Position numbers and translations under genes: made by a program. Positions 60,227 through 60,796 of a stretch of 60,796 bases of DNA are shown here, piece by piece. Under the pieces are notes generated by a model, which did no database searches, was not told the DNA's origin, and saw only the letters and a program-made list of their open reading frames with translations. Numbering within the stretch: the stretch's first letter is position 1; each line of letters starts with the position of its first letter. This DNA is from JAIYDJ01 sp031400505 (GTDB lineage Bacteria; Pseudomonadota; Alphaproteobacteria; Rhodobacterales; Rhodobacteraceae). The DNA lies in NCBI GenBank assembly GCA_031400505.1, contig JANNPZ010000018.1, positions 1-60,796 on the forward strand, read 5' to 3'.

Positions 60227-60720
60227 TCGTCCTCGCCTCCGCGGCCCCAGATCGCCTCGGCCTTTTTTCTGAGGATCATCAGCGCCGCAGCTTCCGCCAG
60301 CGCCTTCTCCTTGCGCGCCAGATCCCGTTCCAACTCTTTGATCCGCTTCTTGTCGTCCTTCGTCTCGCGCGAGATCCGGCTCGTCGCCGCACGCTCCCAG
60401 TCGTTCGCCCGCTCGCAGGCCTCGCGCCACACGCCGAGCTGCTCAGGATAGACGCCCCGGCGGCGGCAGTATTCGCCAAGCTCTGCCGCGTTCATCGACG
60501 CCGTCTCGATCACCGCCGAAAGCTTGTCGCGCGAGGTCCAGCCCTCCGGCCCGGCATTGACATCGGGCAGAAACTGCCCCTTCGCCCGCGCCTCGGCCCG
60601 CCACTTCGCCAGCGTCGCCTGGCTGATCCCTTCTTCCTTGGCCAACTGGCCCAAGGGCATGTTGTTCGGCGGCAGCATCTTCGTCAGAACCGCTGCCTTC
60701 CTCTCCGGTGAATACGCCAA
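60223..60720 (-). CDS. IS3-type transposase OrfA
   Basis: 165 residues. N-terminal helix-turn-helix (PLGQLAKEEGISQATLAKWRAEAR) and a C-terminal leucine-zipper-like coiled coil (DDKKRIKELERDLARKEKALAEAAALMI). DNA-binding subunit of the IS. Overlaps orfB by four bases. Confidence 0.85.
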   Translation of the reverse strand: MAYSPERKAAVLTKMLPPNNMPLGQLAKEEGISQATLAKWRAEARAKGQFLPDVNAGPEGWTSRDKLSAVIETASMNAAELGEYCRRRGVYPEQLGVWREACERANDWERAATSRISRETKDDKKRIKELERDLARKEKALAEAAALMILRKKAEAIWGRGGEDE

Positions 60721-60796
60721 CCCGTCATCCTGTCCCGCCCGCCTCAGGGTATACTTTCAAAAGTAGTGCAGGCGACAACTGTTCTGACTGAGGGGG

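Larger units (their letters stand above)
59071..60788 (-). mobile_element. IS3-type insertion sequence
   Basis: Terminal inverted repeat: left GTCAAAGCAGTTGTCGCCTG (59071-59090) and right the complement of GTCAGAACAGTTGTCGCCTG (60769-60788), 18 of 20 matching with 13 contiguous. Inside lie orfA and orfB of an IS3-family transposase with a DD(35)E triad. No clear target duplication was found. The element disrupts DUF2442 at its left end. Confidence 0.8.

Noticed and set aside
59060..60796. Target-site duplication of the IS
   Set aside because: No matching bases of three to five at the outside of the two repeats; the right flank is only eight bases long in the window.
1..60796. CRISPR array, tRNA or rRNA genes
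   Set aside because: None seen; the only tandem repeats are the 11-bp arrays, too short and without spacers.

Overview
The window is about 61 kb of high-GC chromosome from an alphaproteobacterium, almost certainly a member of the Rhodobacteraceae. The reasons are a GcrA cell-cycle regulator, a LuxR/LuxI pair next to the alpha ribosomal operon, an L-malyl-CoA lyase of the ethylmalonyl-CoA pathway type, the PHB genes phaA-phaB, two Hint-domain secreted proteins, a TIGR02302 giant membrane protein, and several small lineage-typical proteins. The genus cannot be fixed from the sequence alone. No rRNA, tRNA or CRISPR array was seen, and no stretch longer than about 300 bases lacks a gene.

Layout. 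1-5.4 kb: rplO-secY-adk-rpsM-rpsK-rpoA-rplQ, with a hairpin plus T-run between rpsK and rpoA and a strong terminator after rplQ. 5.5-6.8 kb: luxR-luxI quorum sensing. 6.9-11.8 kb: rarA facing pheS, then rplT, rpmI, a small membrane protein and pyk on the minus strand. 11.9-14.4 kb: N-formylglutamate amidohydrolase, an RTX-type acidic repeat protein, a DUF1244 protein and a 43-residue peptide resembling the N-terminus of the RTX protein. 14.4-18.3 kb: D-amino acid transaminase, an exported esterase, a dipeptide epimerase and the divergent mcl gene with a twin palindrome upstream. 18.5-22.4 kb: a zinc-ribbon membrane protein, then ftsE-ftsX-plsC-PPOX as a tightly overlapping operon. 22.4-31.1 kb: Hint protein, accA, an AraC regulator, TIGR02302, lysA, two micro-lipoproteins and argH. 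31.1-38.6 kb: TlpA thioredoxin, YHYH protein, tag, EAL protein, phaA-phaB, a DMT exporter, a YdcH-type peptide, a methyltransferase and a DUF2007 protein. 38.6-46.5 kb: polyprenyl synthase against ispE, a TPR lipoprotein-like secreted protein, ETF-QO, greA, a membrane protein and a CDGSH protein. 46.6-54.6 kb: rimO broken by one extra base, gcrA, a second Hint protein, a serine hydrolase, argD-argF, a UDG-like protein and a small secreted protein. 54.9-60.8 kb: lepA, then a clearly accessory end: an AT-rich membrane gene, a RelE/Phd toxin-antitoxin pair, an inverted pair of 11-bp repeat arrays, a DUF2442 remnant and an IS3-type element that cuts into it.

The genes are mostly housekeeping: translation and transcription core, arginine and lysine synthesis, isoprenoid precursor and quinone tail synthesis, fatty-acid and PHB metabolism, and cell division/envelope. 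The points that most deserve a second look are: the RTX protein and the linked 43-residue peptide that share an anchor-plus-acidic module; three families of short dispersed repeats that sit at gene ends and at junctions in the accessory region; the AT-rich gene fused against a toxin whose tail is rewritten by one of these palindromes; the rimO frameshift at the third cluster cysteine; and two micro-lipoprotein genes between argH and lysA.
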